A stretch of DNA of 64,000 nt from Ktedonobacteria bacterium brp13 (lineage in GTDB: Bacteria > Chloroflexota > Ktedonobacteria > Ktedonobacterales > Ktedonobacteraceae), in NCBI GenBank assembly GCA_015099395.1, contig AP024096.1, positions 3,286,001 to 3,350,000 of the forward strand, given 5' to 3'. A program made the translations under genes and the position numbers. Shown here piece after piece: positions 17,944 through 27,170 of the stretch. Numbering within the stretch: the stretch's first letter is position 1; each line of letters begins with the position of its first letter. The notes under the pieces were generated by a model that had not been told where the DNA came from, did no database searches, and worked only from the letters and a program-made list of their open reading frames with translations.

Positions 17944-19116
17944 ATGTCGAACAATGAACTGGCCCTCCGTTATGGCTGCAATCCTTACCAGCAACCGGCC
18001 CGCGTCTATCGCGAAGGCGGTCTGCCCTTTGAGGTACTCAACGGCGCTCCCGGCTACATCAATCTATTAGATGCGCTCAATTCCTGGCAACTTGTCAAGG
18101 AACTGCGTGCCGTATTGAAGTTGCCAGCGGCGGCCTCTTTCAAACATGTCAGCCCGGCTGGTGCCGCCGTAGCATTGCCGCTGAGCGATACACTCAAACG
18201 CATCTACGACGTCGATGATCTGGAACTTTCTCCGCTGGCAACTGCCTATGCACGCGCACGTGGCGCGGACCGCCTCTCTTCGTTTGGCGACTTTGCGGCG
18301 TTAAGCGATGTGGTCGATGTTCCGACCGCACGCCTGCTTTCACGCGAGGTCTCAGATGGCGTGATCGCTCCCGGCTTTGAGCCAGAGGCACTGGAGATCC
18401 TGAAGAAGAAGCAGAAGGGTCGCTATATCCTTCTGCAAGTTGATCCCAATTACGAGCCAGAGGCGCTTGAGCACCGCGAGGTCTTCGGCGTAACCTTTGA
18501 GCAGCAGCACAATACGATCCTCGCCAGCACCGACTGGTTGCAGAATATCCCGACCAATCTGAAGGAGCTGCCCGAGTCGGCACAGCGCGACCTGCTGATC
18601 TCGCTGATCGCGCTCAAATATACACAATCGAATTCGGTCTGCTTCGCGGTCGACGGTCAATGTATCGGCATCGGTGCAGGCCAGCAGTCACGTGTCCATT
18701 GTACGCGTCTCGCGGCATCGAAGGCTGCCATCTGGTTCTTACGTCAGCATCCACGTATCGCAGAGCTCCCCTGGAAACCAGGCATCAAGCGCCAGGATCG
18801 CGTCAATGCAGTCGATATCTATCTGCGTGACGATATCACACCGATCGAACTGGAGCAATGGCAAGAGAACTTCACAGAGGCTCCACAGCGTCTGACACAG
18901 GAAGAGAAACAAGACTGGCTTAAGAACCTGCATGATGTCGCTCTAGGTTCCGACGCCTTCTTCCCCTTCCGTGATAGCATCGACTGCGCGGCCCTGTACG
19001 GCGTCAAATACGTCGCCCAACCCGGTGGTTCGCTGCGCGACGACGTCGTGATTGAAGCCTGTAACGACTATGGCATGGCGATGGCCTTCACAGGTGTACG
19101 CCTGTTCCACCATTAA
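17944..19116 (+). CDS. Stand-alone AICAR formyltransferase (PurH C-terminal domain only)
   Basis: Transfers a formyl group from 10-formyl-THF to AICAR, the penultimate step of purine synthesis. The 390-residue protein begins directly with the transformylase domain ([15 protein letters not shown], then [16 protein letters not shown] corresponding to the KHxNPxG motif). It ends with the conserved [28 protein letters not shown]. The IMP cyclohydrolase (MGS-like) domain of about 200 residues normally fused at the N-terminus is absent. There is no remnant of it upstream, where glyA ends 72 bp earlier. A PurO-type cyclohydrolase at 44007 could supply the missing step. The ATG follows AGGAAAG. Confidence 0.9.
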   Translation: MSNNELALRYGCNPYQQPARVYREGGLPFEVLNGAPGYINLLDALNSWQLVKELRAVLKLPAAASFKHVSPAGAAVALPLSDTLKRIYDVDDLELSPLATAYARARGADRLSSFGDFAALSDVVDVPTARLLSREVSDGVIAPGFEPEALEILKKKQKGRYILLQVDPNYEPEALEHREVFGVTFEQQHNTILASTDWLQNIPTNLKELPESAQRDLLISLIALKYTQSNSVCFAVDGQCIGIGAGQQSRVHCTRLAASKAAIWFLRQHPRIAELPWKPGIKRQDRVNAVDIYLRDDITPIELEQWQENFTEAPQRLTQEEKQDWLKNLHDVALGSDAFFPFRDSIDCAALYGVKYVAQPGGSLRDDVVIEACNDYGMAMAFTGVRLFHH

Positions 19117-19150
19117 GATCCAGGCACTACCCATAGGCAAACAAAAAACA

Positions 19151-19184
19151 GGGGCGGGTCAATGGTTTATACCAGACCCGCCCC
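19151..19184 (-). terminator. Terminator between convergent genes
   Basis: A perfect 10-bp stem GGGGCGGGTC/GACCCGCCCC has an A-rich run on its left side, giving a U-tract when read on the minus strand. It probably ends the minus-strand methyltransferase gene and may also stop the AICAR transformylase transcript. Confidence 0.8.
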
Positions 19185-19239
19185 TCTTCATAATAGACGC
19201 TCGTAAAACATTCTTCCTATCCTACTTCCACTATTGCGC

Positions 19240-20163
19240 TCAATTTTTGGCAGCGAGAATATAGCCGCTGACTTCGTAGCCGCGACCAAAGCGCTCCTCC
19301 TCTGGCAGGTCCGTCATCCATTCCCATTGGGCCTCTTCGACCACAGTAAATGTTTCGCCAATCAGCTCAGGAAAGATACGAGGGACGAGTGGGATGGTTC
19401 GGCGATGGTGGCCCTCGGGATCACGGGCGCTCTGGGCGAAGCCGCGAATGTCAGTGAGTAGGACTGCACGCCCACCCAGGTCGACAAGCTTGCGCATAAA
19501 GTGGAGATGCGCACGGATGACGCGAATGCGAAAGTTTTGCGCGGCATCCTGATAGCGGCGGTGACGCTCTTGCTCAAGCAGCATATTCTCATCAATCTCT
19601 TTTACACGATCCATCAGATCTAGCAATGGATAACTGAAGAGCTGGGTCAGTACGACGGAGCTTACGACAAGCCCAAAGTCACCATCGCGCAATGTATAGA
19701 TATTTGGTGGATCAGGAACCTTGCATTGCTCAAGACAGTCTGCGGCTGCATCGAAGAGCACATTCGCGCCCTGACGCGCCAGTTGCTGCCAATCCTGCCG
19801 TCGTGCGAGACGCAGCAGATCGCTACTGACACCACCACTGATATCACATTGCACAAAACGTACGCGGTTACGCATAGAGGCAGCCGAGAGCTCGTCGCGT
19901 CCACGCTGCATCGCAGCGAGGTCCGTATCCGCCAGCACAACCTCTTCCGAGGAGCGTACAAGATCGGTCAATGGGACCTCGGTACAAGCACCAGCGCCCA
20001 GGACAAGCGTACTCCGCGAAGTACCCGTTGAACGCTGCATAAGTCCGCCAGTTGTCAGCACAGCACACTGCTGAAGATGCTGTGGCGCATGCTCGCGCAG
20101 CCAGGCACGTCGAGACGTTCCCTGCGTCTGTAAGTTGTTATATGAAAGAGAATCGATACGCAC
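19240..20163 (-). CDS. Class I SAM-dependent methyltransferase-like protein
   Basis: The 307-residue protein has a Rossmann SAM-binding start (TLVLGAGACTEVPLTDL), an acidic end of the second strand (VVLADTD) and a strand containing RFVQCDI. This is the usual arrangement for class I methyltransferases. The substrate is not evident. The start is GTG, preceded by AGGGA, and I see no ATG alternative. It lies downstream of an enoyl-CoA hydratase gene on the same strand with a 36-bp gap, so they may share a transcript. It could be a SAM-binding protein without methyl transfer. Confidence 0.65.
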   Translation of the reverse strand: MRIDSLSYNNLQTQGTSRRAWLREHAPQHLQQCAVLTTGGLMQRSTGTSRSTLVLGAGACTEVPLTDLVRSSEEVVLADTDLAAMQRGRDELSAASMRNRVRFVQCDISGGVSSDLLRLARRQDWQQLARQGANVLFDAAADCLEQCKVPDPPNIYTLRDGDFGLVVSSVVLTQLFSYPLLDLMDRVKEIDENMLLEQERHRRYQDAAQNFRIRVIRAHLHFMRKLVDLGGRAVLLTDIRGFAQSARDPEGHHRRTIPLVPRIFPELIGETFTVVEEAQWEWMTDLPEEERFGRGYEVSGYILAAKN

Positions 20164-20199
20164 AGTAATTCTTGTTCCCTGCTAGCTTCTGTAGAATAG

Positions 20200-21003
20200 T
20201 TATTTGCCGCTATAGCGCGGAGCTCGTTTCTCAAAGAAGGCCTGCACACCCTCACGATGATCAGCGGTACAGAACGCCTTATCCTGAAATTCAGACTCCA
20301 GATGAAAGACGTCTTGCAGATCGTGATCGTGAGCATAATATGTCAGCTGCTTGATCAGACTATAGGTATATGTCGGACCCTGTGCCAGACGTTGCGTAAA
20401 TGCCGCCACCGTCGCCGCTAACTCAGCGAGCGGAACACACTTGTTGATAAGTCCCAGACGCTCGGCCTCTATACCACTGAACTCATCTGCGAGCAGTGAG
20501 ATCTCCAGTGCTTTAGCCACACCGACGAGGCGCGTCAAGAAATAGGCACCACCACCATCGGGGACGAGACCGATGCGGGCGAAGGCCTCAGAGAAACGTG
20601 TTGTGTCGGCAGCAATACGCAGATCACAGGCGAACGCAAGGTTTAAAGAGACACCAGTCGCTACTCCGTGTAACACAGCAACCACCGGTTTGGGCATCTC
20701 ATGCAATGTGCGCGCCAGACGGTGATACCCCAGTAGATGCTCGCCTAACGGTCCGGCATCAACATCTTCTGACGAGTAATACGCCTTGAATTCTGAAAGG
20801 TCCTGTCCCGCACCGAAGGCACGCCCGGCCCCTTGCAGAACGACGCAACGAATGGCTGCATCGGTGGCTGCCTCATCGGCGATCTCGTTCAGTTCCTCAA
20901 GCATCTGACTATTGATCGCGTTCAATACTGCTGGACGGTTCATGGTAATGGTCAGGACGGCATTATCCTGTTGGATGAGAACATACTGGTAATCAGCTCG
21001 CAT
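20200..21003 (-). CDS. Enoyl-CoA hydratase/isomerase family protein
   Basis: Crotonase-fold protein of 267 residues, the usual length. It shows ITMNRPAVLNAINSQML at the N-terminus, GRAFGAGQDLSEF and the oxyanion-hole segment VAVLHGVATGVSLNLAFACDLRIAA, followed by RIGLVPDGGGAYFLTRLVG. This looks like the PaaG/short-chain hydratase branch acting on CoA thioesters in fatty-acid or aromatic degradation; the exact substrate is not assigned. The ATG at 21003 follows GAGGAG at good spacing. The downstream neighbour is a methyltransferase-like gene. Confidence 0.85.
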   Translation of the reverse strand: MRADYQYVLIQQDNAVLTITMNRPAVLNAINSQMLEELNEIADEAATDAAIRCVVLQGAGRAFGAGQDLSEFKAYYSSEDVDAGPLGEHLLGYHRLARTLHEMPKPVVAVLHGVATGVSLNLAFACDLRIAADTTRFSEAFARIGLVPDGGGAYFLTRLVGVAKALEISLLADEFSGIEAERLGLINKCVPLAELAATVAAFTQRLAQGPTYTYSLIKQLTYYAHDHDLQDVFHLESEFQDKAFCTADHREGVQAFFEKRAPRYSGK

Positions 21004-21103
21004 ACGTGCTCCTCTTCTTCATTGAAATAAACACCAGGAATAACCACCATAAGTCGAAAAAGCCACTAGTTGATGAACATCCTCCAAGATGGACAGACAA
21101 GCA

Positions 21104-22135
21104 CTATTTAAAGTTTGGCGTATCGAGCATCAGCACCTCAAGGGCTGTACGTGCGTTCACATTCTGCTCAACGGACTCTTGCGTTTGCAAAATTGCACGC
21201 GCCATACGAGCCGACTCATCAGAGCCAACCTTCGCAGACTGCGACTTGAGTAGATCGCGCATATCGGCGTTCACTGTCAGATCCAGACACCCGTTCGCTG
21301 CCAATGCCATATCACGCCACCATAATAACCACAACTCTAAGGCTGCGCGTGCACGCTCACCATCGGAACCAATCCGTTGTACGATATCGAAGCGTTGTAC
21401 CGTCGAGAGCGTCGGGATCTTCACCAGCGAGTCCAATAACGTCTTCCGTTCTTCCAGGAGATCCTCGTCTTCGACTGCCTGCACAGCCCAGCCCAGCCGT
21501 CCTGCCGCTAATGATGAGACCAGATCAGCCTCGCTGGCATCGCACTCCCAACGTTGGATCAGCGCATCTTTTATCTGTCTGGCTGTCAGCAATTGTACAG
21601 AGATCGTCTGGACACGTGAGATAATCGTTGGCAGTAACAGTCCGGCATCCGGCACCGTCAAAATAAGCACAACGCTTTGTTCTGGCTCTTCCAGGGTCTT
21701 GAGAATACAGTTCGCCGCCTGTACATTCATCTCATGCGCATCCTCTATAATGAAGATATTACGCCGTCCCTCGATCGTGCGACGAGAGGCATCGCTTTGC
21801 AGTTCCCGTACCTGCTCAATCGTCAAAACTTGTTTATCGCTGGCACGTGAAATAATATGTACATCCGGGTGATTGCCATGCAGCACCTTACGGCAGGAGA
21901 GGCAGGTGTTACACGGTTCAGGCGGTGATATTGTAGGGTCCGCCCCACCAGTACACAATAGCGTCTGCGCGAAACGACGTGCCAGGACACCCTTGCCGAT
22001 ATGCTGAGGACCCGCGAACAGATACGCATGGCGAACCTGCTGCGCCAGCAATGTTCGCCGCAAAAGATCTATCGCATGTTCATGCCCGACAATATTCCAG
22101 CCGGGCGTTTGAGCTTGTGTTTGTTGGGTTGCCAT
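21104..22135 (-). CDS. holB: DNA polymerase III subunit delta-prime
   Basis: Clamp-loader subunit of the replisome. The 343-residue protein begins with the typical IVGHEHAIDLLRRTLLAQQVRHAYLFAGPQHIGKG, a P-loop of the delta-prime kind. A Cys4 zinc site follows (a Cys in LLCTGG, then CNTCLSC), then DVHIISR, the sensor-like VQAANCILKTLEEP and TIISRVQTI. An upstream in-frame ATG at 22177 would add 14 hydrophobic residues with no family support, so I chose ATG at 22135; neither has a strong ribosome-binding site. No tmk gene adjoins. Confidence 0.88.
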   Translation of the reverse strand: MATQQTQAQTPGWNIVGHEHAIDLLRRTLLAQQVRHAYLFAGPQHIGKGVLARRFAQTLLCTGGADPTISPPEPCNTCLSCRKVLHGNHPDVHIISRASDKQVLTIEQVRELQSDASRRTIEGRRNIFIIEDAHEMNVQAANCILKTLEEPEQSVVLILTVPDAGLLLPTIISRVQTISVQLLTARQIKDALIQRWECDASEADLVSSLAAGRLGWAVQAVEDEDLLEERKTLLDSLVKIPTLSTVQRFDIVQRIGSDGERARAALELWLLWWRDMALAANGCLDLTVNADMRDLLKSQSAKVGSDESARMARAILQTQESVEQNVNARTALEVLMLDTPNFK

Positions 22136-22177
22136 GAGCACATCGTAGCAGAAATAGCACAGAATAGCAATGTGCAT

Positions 22178-22744
22178 ATCAGCTCACAGCGCTTCATAGC
22201 TACACATCAGTAAACAATAAAGACGACTACAGGCAAAAGAACGGAGCTAAGAACATACTTTACGGTAGCAAGGAAAAGACGGACACACAGAAAAAGAAAG
22301 CTAAGAAAATGCTTAGTGTTTAATAATATATGCATTTAAATATAATAAATGTATAGGGGGCATCAATCTCATATAAAATATGCTATACTTATGCTTGAGA
22401 GTGCTTATAATGGGCAATCAGGGCAGATAGAGAGCCGTTCGCGCAGCCTTCATTCACTAAAAAGATTACCATTGCCTACTCTCATTCATACAGACCATCT
22501 TCTACCATCACACTGACCCGACGTATTAAAGATAGAGGGGAGCATTTTTTCTCATTGACGGTACTGTTTGGTATCTCACAGTATTTTGAACAACGTTCTA
22601 CTGTGCTTTACGTAGAAAAGATAGAACCATATACGACACGACCGCAGAAAAGGGATAGCGCGAGACTATCTCACGAGCATAGGTAAATGTTCAAAATAAC
22701 GAAAATGTAAGACACTCTGCATTTATACAAGGCCGATGTAACCG
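22178..22744. other. AT-rich intergenic region between divergent genes
   Basis: This 567-bp gap lies between holB (minus) and an ECF sigma gene (plus). It holds an extended -10-like TGCTATACT at 22381-22389 that could drive the sigma gene from a long leader, and a short CTAAG/CTTAG hairpin near 22290. I see no gene or known RNA in it. Confidence 0.4.
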
Positions 22745-23584
22745 ATGGATACCTCTATACGTTTGTACAATACGAATAGCGGATTGAGTTCGTCAACAAA
22801 CGACGAGCAGCAGGGCCATTCGACGATTCCGCAGTTAGATAGTGAAAAGAATCGTGACGAGGCTGCACTGCAGGAAGACGAGCACACAAATGACGCAGAT
22901 GCGCCTGTGGACACGCCTCCCGCTGCACTCACGCCTGAGCAACCGGAACGGGTAGATGTGGCTGACTTTGAAGCCATCTTCACGCGCTTCCAGATGCCCA
23001 TTACGAATTTCATCTATCATCTGATCGGGAACCGCGAACAGGCATACGATCTTGCGCAAGACGTATTTGTGAAAGCATATAAAGCTCTCTTAGGAGGAAC
23101 AGTTGTCCAGCCGGGGGCACTATCGGCGTGGCTTTATCGTATCGCAGCCAACACAACAACTGACTCCCTTCGACGTAGACGCTTGATATCCTGGCTACCG
23201 CTCTCGCTATTCAATGAGGATCGAGGTATTGGGGCTGGTGTCGTATCAGATTCCGGTGGTACCTCGTCGGAGAGCTTTAATGGGAGTGGCGACGAACAGA
23301 ACAACGAGCCACGATCCAGTAACGTCACCGCGCTTTACGAGCGCAATGGCTATGACGGTGGACGATTTGAAAGCCAGGTGGCTGACCGCGAGATTGTTGA
23401 ACGCGTCTTACAAGAGATGCCGCAAAAATATTCGGTCTGTCTCTGGTTATATGAAAACGACGGTCTATCCTGCGCGGAAATTGCCGAAGTCTTAACAATC
23501 AGTCCATCCGCCGTCAAAATGCGCCTGATGCGGGCTAGAGAACGGTTTATTGGGTTGTATAAAAAAGAGGTCGGTGAAGAGTGA
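22745..23584 (+). CDS. ECF RNA polymerase sigma factor with extended N-terminus
   Basis: The 279-residue sigma-70-family protein contains region 2 (about 80-150: IFTRFQMPITNFIYHLIGNREQAYDLAQDVFVKAYKAL, then AWLYRIAANTTTDSLRRRR). Region 4 follows (about 220-270: VLQEMPQKYSVCLWLYENDGLSCAEIAEVLTISPSAVKMRLMRARERF). Two features are unusual for ECF factors: about 75 acidic residues before region 2, and a Gly/Ser/Asn-rich linker of about 55 residues between regions 2 and 4. The next gene, an anti-sigma-like protein, overlaps by GTGA. The start ATG has no strong Shine-Dalgarno. Confidence 0.88.
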   Translation: MDTSIRLYNTNSGLSSSTNDEQQGHSTIPQLDSEKNRDEAALQEDEHTNDADAPVDTPPAALTPEQPERVDVADFEAIFTRFQMPITNFIYHLIGNREQAYDLAQDVFVKAYKALLGGTVVQPGALSAWLYRIAANTTTDSLRRRRLISWLPLSLFNEDRGIGAGVVSDSGGTSSESFNGSGDEQNNEPRSSNVTALYERNGYDGGRFESQVADREIVERVLQEMPQKYSVCLWLYENDGLSCAEIAEVLTISPSAVKMRLMRARERFIGLYKKEVGEE

Positions 23585-25668
23585 ACTGTAGTCAGGCGCG
23601 AGCATTGCTCGCCGTATTTCGCGAACTAAATAATGAGGACCGACAGTCATTAGAGCATCATCTGGCAACCTGTGCAGCATGCAATGACGCATCCGCTCAT
23701 ACTCTTTTTATTGGAGAGCGTATCCGTTCAGTACCACAGATTGAGCCATCTCCTGATGCTCATGATAAGCTGATGCATGCATTGGCGGCTGAACATGTGC
23801 GTTATCTGCAAAAAACGCCTGCTGCTAGCCCCTCTACACCAACACCAGCTTTCCTTACACCTTATCTTAAAGAACTTGCCAGGAAGACTCCTCATGTCCA
23901 TTCTCTGGCCGCACTCTCGACTGCCGATACAGGTCCGCTCCCCGTCATACAACCTGGGAGACGTCAGGTCCGTCGGCGTCCACAGATGCATCATTTTGCG
24001 ATCGTTGGTATCGCTGCATCTTTCCTGATCGTTATTATGACCACTGGCTTGCTCTCTCTACTTTATCTGACAAGCCTGAACCAACAAAATACGCTGATTC
24101 CACGCGGTGGGAACGCCCAGGTCGCTGTTCAGGCAGTGGGCCAGGCCGCTATAGAGCAGCTCAAACTCTCTGCAGATTACCCGAATATCGCCAGCGCAAC
24201 CATAAACAATGGCACGATCTATTACTCAGCCTACAATCAGGACAGCAGTAGCTGGACGCTAGACAAATTCTCGCAAGACGTTGCGCTACGTGCAACCGCT
24301 ACTGGTGAACCTTTAGTCACAACCATGGATGGGCATCAGATCGTTGTGCTGGGTTCTAACAACGACTGGCTCTTCTGGCTCCAGATGACAACGCCCCCCA
24401 AAACGCCGACAACCAATAAAGGGCAAAGCCATCAGTCGAATGCGACACATAACGTGAGCAATGCGAACAATACAGCAATATCAGGCACACAGCCAACATC
24501 CACGACAAAGACGGGTGTCAACAAGCTCACCGGCAATTGGAATTTAGAGGCTCTGTATATTGGCAATAACCCGAGTGCCACTGCGAATCAGAGCACTCAA
24601 TCTACAACAACCACGAACAAGGCGACAGGTGCCAATAAAGCATTGCAAGCTACCAGCAATAAGCTATCACAACCGATTACATTGCATAGCGATCTCTTCA
24701 ATGCTGCGGTAGAGCCTGATTGGGTCACTTCACCGATCCAGGGTATCAGTTTTTATCAGGATAGTGCAGTCGTCGCGTACATGGATAGCAAGGGAACATC
24801 GTACCTGTCGCAATATAGCTTCGATGCCAAAGATCCCAGCCAACCCGTGCAAAGCACCGTGCTTGCATCAGCCAACGGTGGACACGTTCTCACTTCACCT
24901 ACCAATACAGAGAACGGGAACAGCATCTACTGGTCTGACGAGTGGTACACACAGGATAACGGCCTGAATAGTCAGATCTGGACCCGCCAGATGAGCGCAG
25001 CGCAACCCGATAATACCAGTGGTCGCTTTACGCCACATCTGCAAGCCCAGACCTATCAGTATAGCACCGATACAAATTCATTCAGCCCGCAGATTGTCAA
25101 TAATACGCTCTTCCTACTCAGCAAAGATCCTACGACAAAGATCCTGCTACCAGCACAGACGGGCCCGGCTACGACTACGACACCACAGGCACAGGCCACG
25201 CAACCGAGCCAGCAAAGCGCACAAAATACGCCGACGACGACTGGGAGTACTCCCACGCCGACAGCAACACAACAGAATATTACACAGTTGCTGGGTAATC
25301 CATTAAGCGTCGATCCCACGGTCCGCACACCACAGATCGATGAGAATATCACCGGCAAGTTGCAGGCATTCATCGTCAACAGTTACGTCCAGGCCAGTAC
25401 CATCATCGCTGACAACAAGGTTGTCACAGGTATCCACGGCGGTGCCAGTTACCTGATCTGGCAGGACCCCGATGGTCAATACGAGATGTACGATGCACGC
25501 AACAACGTCATGGTCAACGGCATCAACGACGTCGATCGTAGCGCGATCTTTGTAAGCGTCAGCGGGAACAGTGTCATCTGGACCAGCGCCGCCACAAATG
25601 ACCAGTCCGGTCAAGCAAACGACGCCAACGCACAGATCACCTTTAACGTACTACGCTGGCCCAAGTGA
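23581..25668 (+). CDS. Anti-sigma-like zinc-finger membrane protein with large external domain
   Basis: The 695-residue protein begins with a zinc-binding anti-sigma motif (HHLATCAAC near residue 25). A cytoplasmic linker precedes one membrane segment at about 140-165 (FAIVGIAASFLIVIMTTGLLSLLYL). The remaining roughly 530 residues should be outside and mix Thr/Asn/Gln-rich low-complexity stretches with beta-rich segments resembling a propeller. It starts at GTG overlapping the sigma stop, so the two are translationally coupled. Likely role: it holds the sigma factor at the membrane and releases it in response to an external signal. The external domain family is unknown to me. Confidence 0.75.
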   Translation: MNCSQARALLAVFRELNNEDRQSLEHHLATCAACNDASAHTLFIGERIRSVPQIEPSPDAHDKLMHALAAEHVRYLQKTPAASPSTPTPAFLTPYLKELARKTPHVHSLAALSTADTGPLPVIQPGRRQVRRRPQMHHFAIVGIAASFLIVIMTTGLLSLLYLTSLNQQNTLIPRGGNAQVAVQAVGQAAIEQLKLSADYPNIASATINNGTIYYSAYNQDSSSWTLDKFSQDVALRATATGEPLVTTMDGHQIVVLGSNNDWLFWLQMTTPPKTPTTNKGQSHQSNATHNVSNANNTAISGTQPTSTTKTGVNKLTGNWNLEALYIGNNPSATANQSTQSTTTTNKATGANKALQATSNKLSQPITLHSDLFNAAVEPDWVTSPIQGISFYQDSAVVAYMDSKGTSYLSQYSFDAKDPSQPVQSTVLASANGGHVLTSPTNTENGNSIYWSDEWYTQDNGLNSQIWTRQMSAAQPDNTSGRFTPHLQAQTYQYSTDTNSFSPQIVNNTLFLLSKDPTTKILLPAQTGPATTTTPQAQATQPSQQSAQNTPTTTGSTPTPTATQQNITQLLGNPLSVDPTVRTPQIDENITGKLQAFIVNSYVQASTIIADNKVVTGIHGGASYLIWQDPDGQYEMYDARNNVMVNGINDVDRSAIFVSVSGNSVIWTSAATNDQSGQANDANAQITFNVLRWPK

Positions 25669-25716
25669 CATCTCCCCACGGATGAAATCCAGGGGCTTCT
25701 CATCCTCACGGACTTG

Positions 25717-25832
25717 AGAGGCTGTGTGTAAAGGTAGTCTCGTACCGCTCTGCGGGCGTCTGTAAACAAAATCTTTGCATATTGCTCAATGATCTTGTCG
25801 GGCGGGTTCAGGCCACTTTACACACAGCCTCT
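25717..25832. mobile_element. 116-bp MITE-like element with 17-bp terminal inverted repeats
   Basis: AGAGGCTGTGTGTAAAG at the left is repeated perfectly in inverted form at the right (25816-25832), with a non-coding core between. Similar GAGGCTGTGT termini are known from several insertion sequences. No transposase and no clear target-site duplication are visible, so it is probably a miniature derivative mobilised in trans. Confidence 0.6.
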
Positions 25833-26270
25833 AACAAACGTTCCTTCGCAATGTAGCAAATTCTTGACAATAAATGCGTATTCTGTCCAATTCCTTCTAC
25901 TTATATTGCTTGCTTGACATCCATGCTAGAATAACTGCATGAAGGTAGTGGTTCCTCTTAAAATCACAAGAGGGGTAAAATCTATGTGTTCTCACATTTT
26001 GTTCTCAGCGTCTCGGTCGCCTGAGATAAGTACTTTTAGGAACTGATGTCAGAGACTTTGTTCAAAAGTAGTCCCAAAGCCTCGGCAATGGGATAGAGGA
26101 TGGTTGGTCAGATGACCTCGTGGTCCATCCATAGCGGTACATTCGAAAGAGTAGAGGGGATACTGGTTCCCCTGTTTGTATGCTCCGTCTCAAACTGAGT
26201 CTCTAGGATTCGCTAGAGTTTCAGAACTATGATCCCCTGTTTATTAGAGTTAAAAGAGAATGCTTTTTTT
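25833..26270 (+). other. Long leader region before the LysE-type gene
   Basis: This gap of about 440 bp has no convincing gene. It contains several short inverted repeats on the plus strand, including CTCTAG/CTAGAG near 26200 just before the coding region, so a structured leader is possible. It does not match the lysine riboswitch pattern that I know. TTGACA hexamers occur at about 25863 and 25914, but neither pairs with a good -10 at standard spacing. Confidence 0.35.
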
Positions 26271-26891
26271 ATGTCCTATCTCCCAAACTTTGTCACCCTT
26301 GTTGGGGTCTGGATGGCGTTTGTGATCACACCGGGACCTGATTTCGCGGTGACAGTACAATACGCAACAGCTCACTCACGACGTGATGGTATCTTGGTAG
26401 CCCTTGGCATCACAACAGCGATTGCCATCTGGATCACCACCAGCGTGGTTGGACTGGGTGTCCTGCTAGCTCGGGTAGGCTGGCTGATCGAGATCATTCA
26501 CCTTATGGGAGGGCTGTACCTCGTCTACATAGGCATCAAGACGATCATGCATGCCTCTCACCCAACGCAACCGATGGCATCTGTCGCACCTGTTCCCACA
26601 CGTAGCTTTTCAGCCTGGGGTGTGGGATTTTCCACCAATATCAGTAATCCTAAGGCCATCGCCTTCTTTAGTAGTTTATTTGTGGCCCTCCTGCCAGTCC
26701 ACCCACCACTCTGGGTCCAGACAACCAGTGTTGTGCTTCTGGTGATCATCGCAGCAAGTTGGTTTTGCCTTGTTGCATGCCTGTTCTCACTCGCGCCCGT
26801 CACCAGAGCGTATCTGCGAGCCAAACGTTGGATCGACTATCTCACTGGTGGCATCTTCGTGACGCTTGGCATTTGGCTCGCATTCAAATAG
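26271..26891 (+). CDS. LysE/RhtB-family amino-acid exporter
   Basis: The 206-residue membrane protein has about five to six hydrophobic segments and the family start LPNFVTLVGVWMAFVITPGPDFAVTVQ. The family exports amino acids such as lysine, threonine or homoserine lactones; the substrate here is not determined. An upstream ATG at 26229 would add 14 residues, but MSYLPNF at 26271 aligns with family starts and has AAGAGAA before it. It stands alone, with a long possibly structured leader upstream. Confidence 0.83.
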   Translation: MSYLPNFVTLVGVWMAFVITPGPDFAVTVQYATAHSRRDGILVALGITTAIAIWITTSVVGLGVLLARVGWLIEIIHLMGGLYLVYIGIKTIMHASHPTQPMASVAPVPTRSFSAWGVGFSTNISNPKAIAFFSSLFVALLPVHPPLWVQTTSVVLLVIIAASWFCLVACLFSLAPVTRAYLRAKRWIDYLTGGIFVTLGIWLAFK

Positions 26892-27170
26892 GAACATGTG
26901 ATGATATATTCAACAACACGAAGAATTCCATCGAGAAACAAATGCAACGCATGCCACAGGAAAGAGCGAATGCTTGCCAACCTAGTGGCGTGTGCTCGCT
27001 TGGTTTGCGTATGAGGAAGGATATGCCCCTTCATAACGTTCAGGCTCATTATTCTGTCGCGGGCAGAGAGCCAGGTAATAGTGGACATTATGAATGCGAG
27101 AGATACTGCAAATCGCCGCCCCTCCGCACTCGGGTAGTGGTACGGAGGGTAAGAACAATAATGTCGTAAA
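26892..27170. other. Intergenic gap with hairpin CCCTCCG/CGGAGGG
   Basis: This gap lies between converging genes. A 7-bp stem at about 27119-27149 sits 21 bp after the acyl-CoA dehydrogenase stop and may serve as its terminator. No gene is supported. Confidence 0.4.

Noticed and set aside
21006..21872. 288-residue plus-strand ORF opposite holB
   Set aside because: Ser/Arg-rich antisense translation without start signal; holB on the other strand is clearly the real gene.
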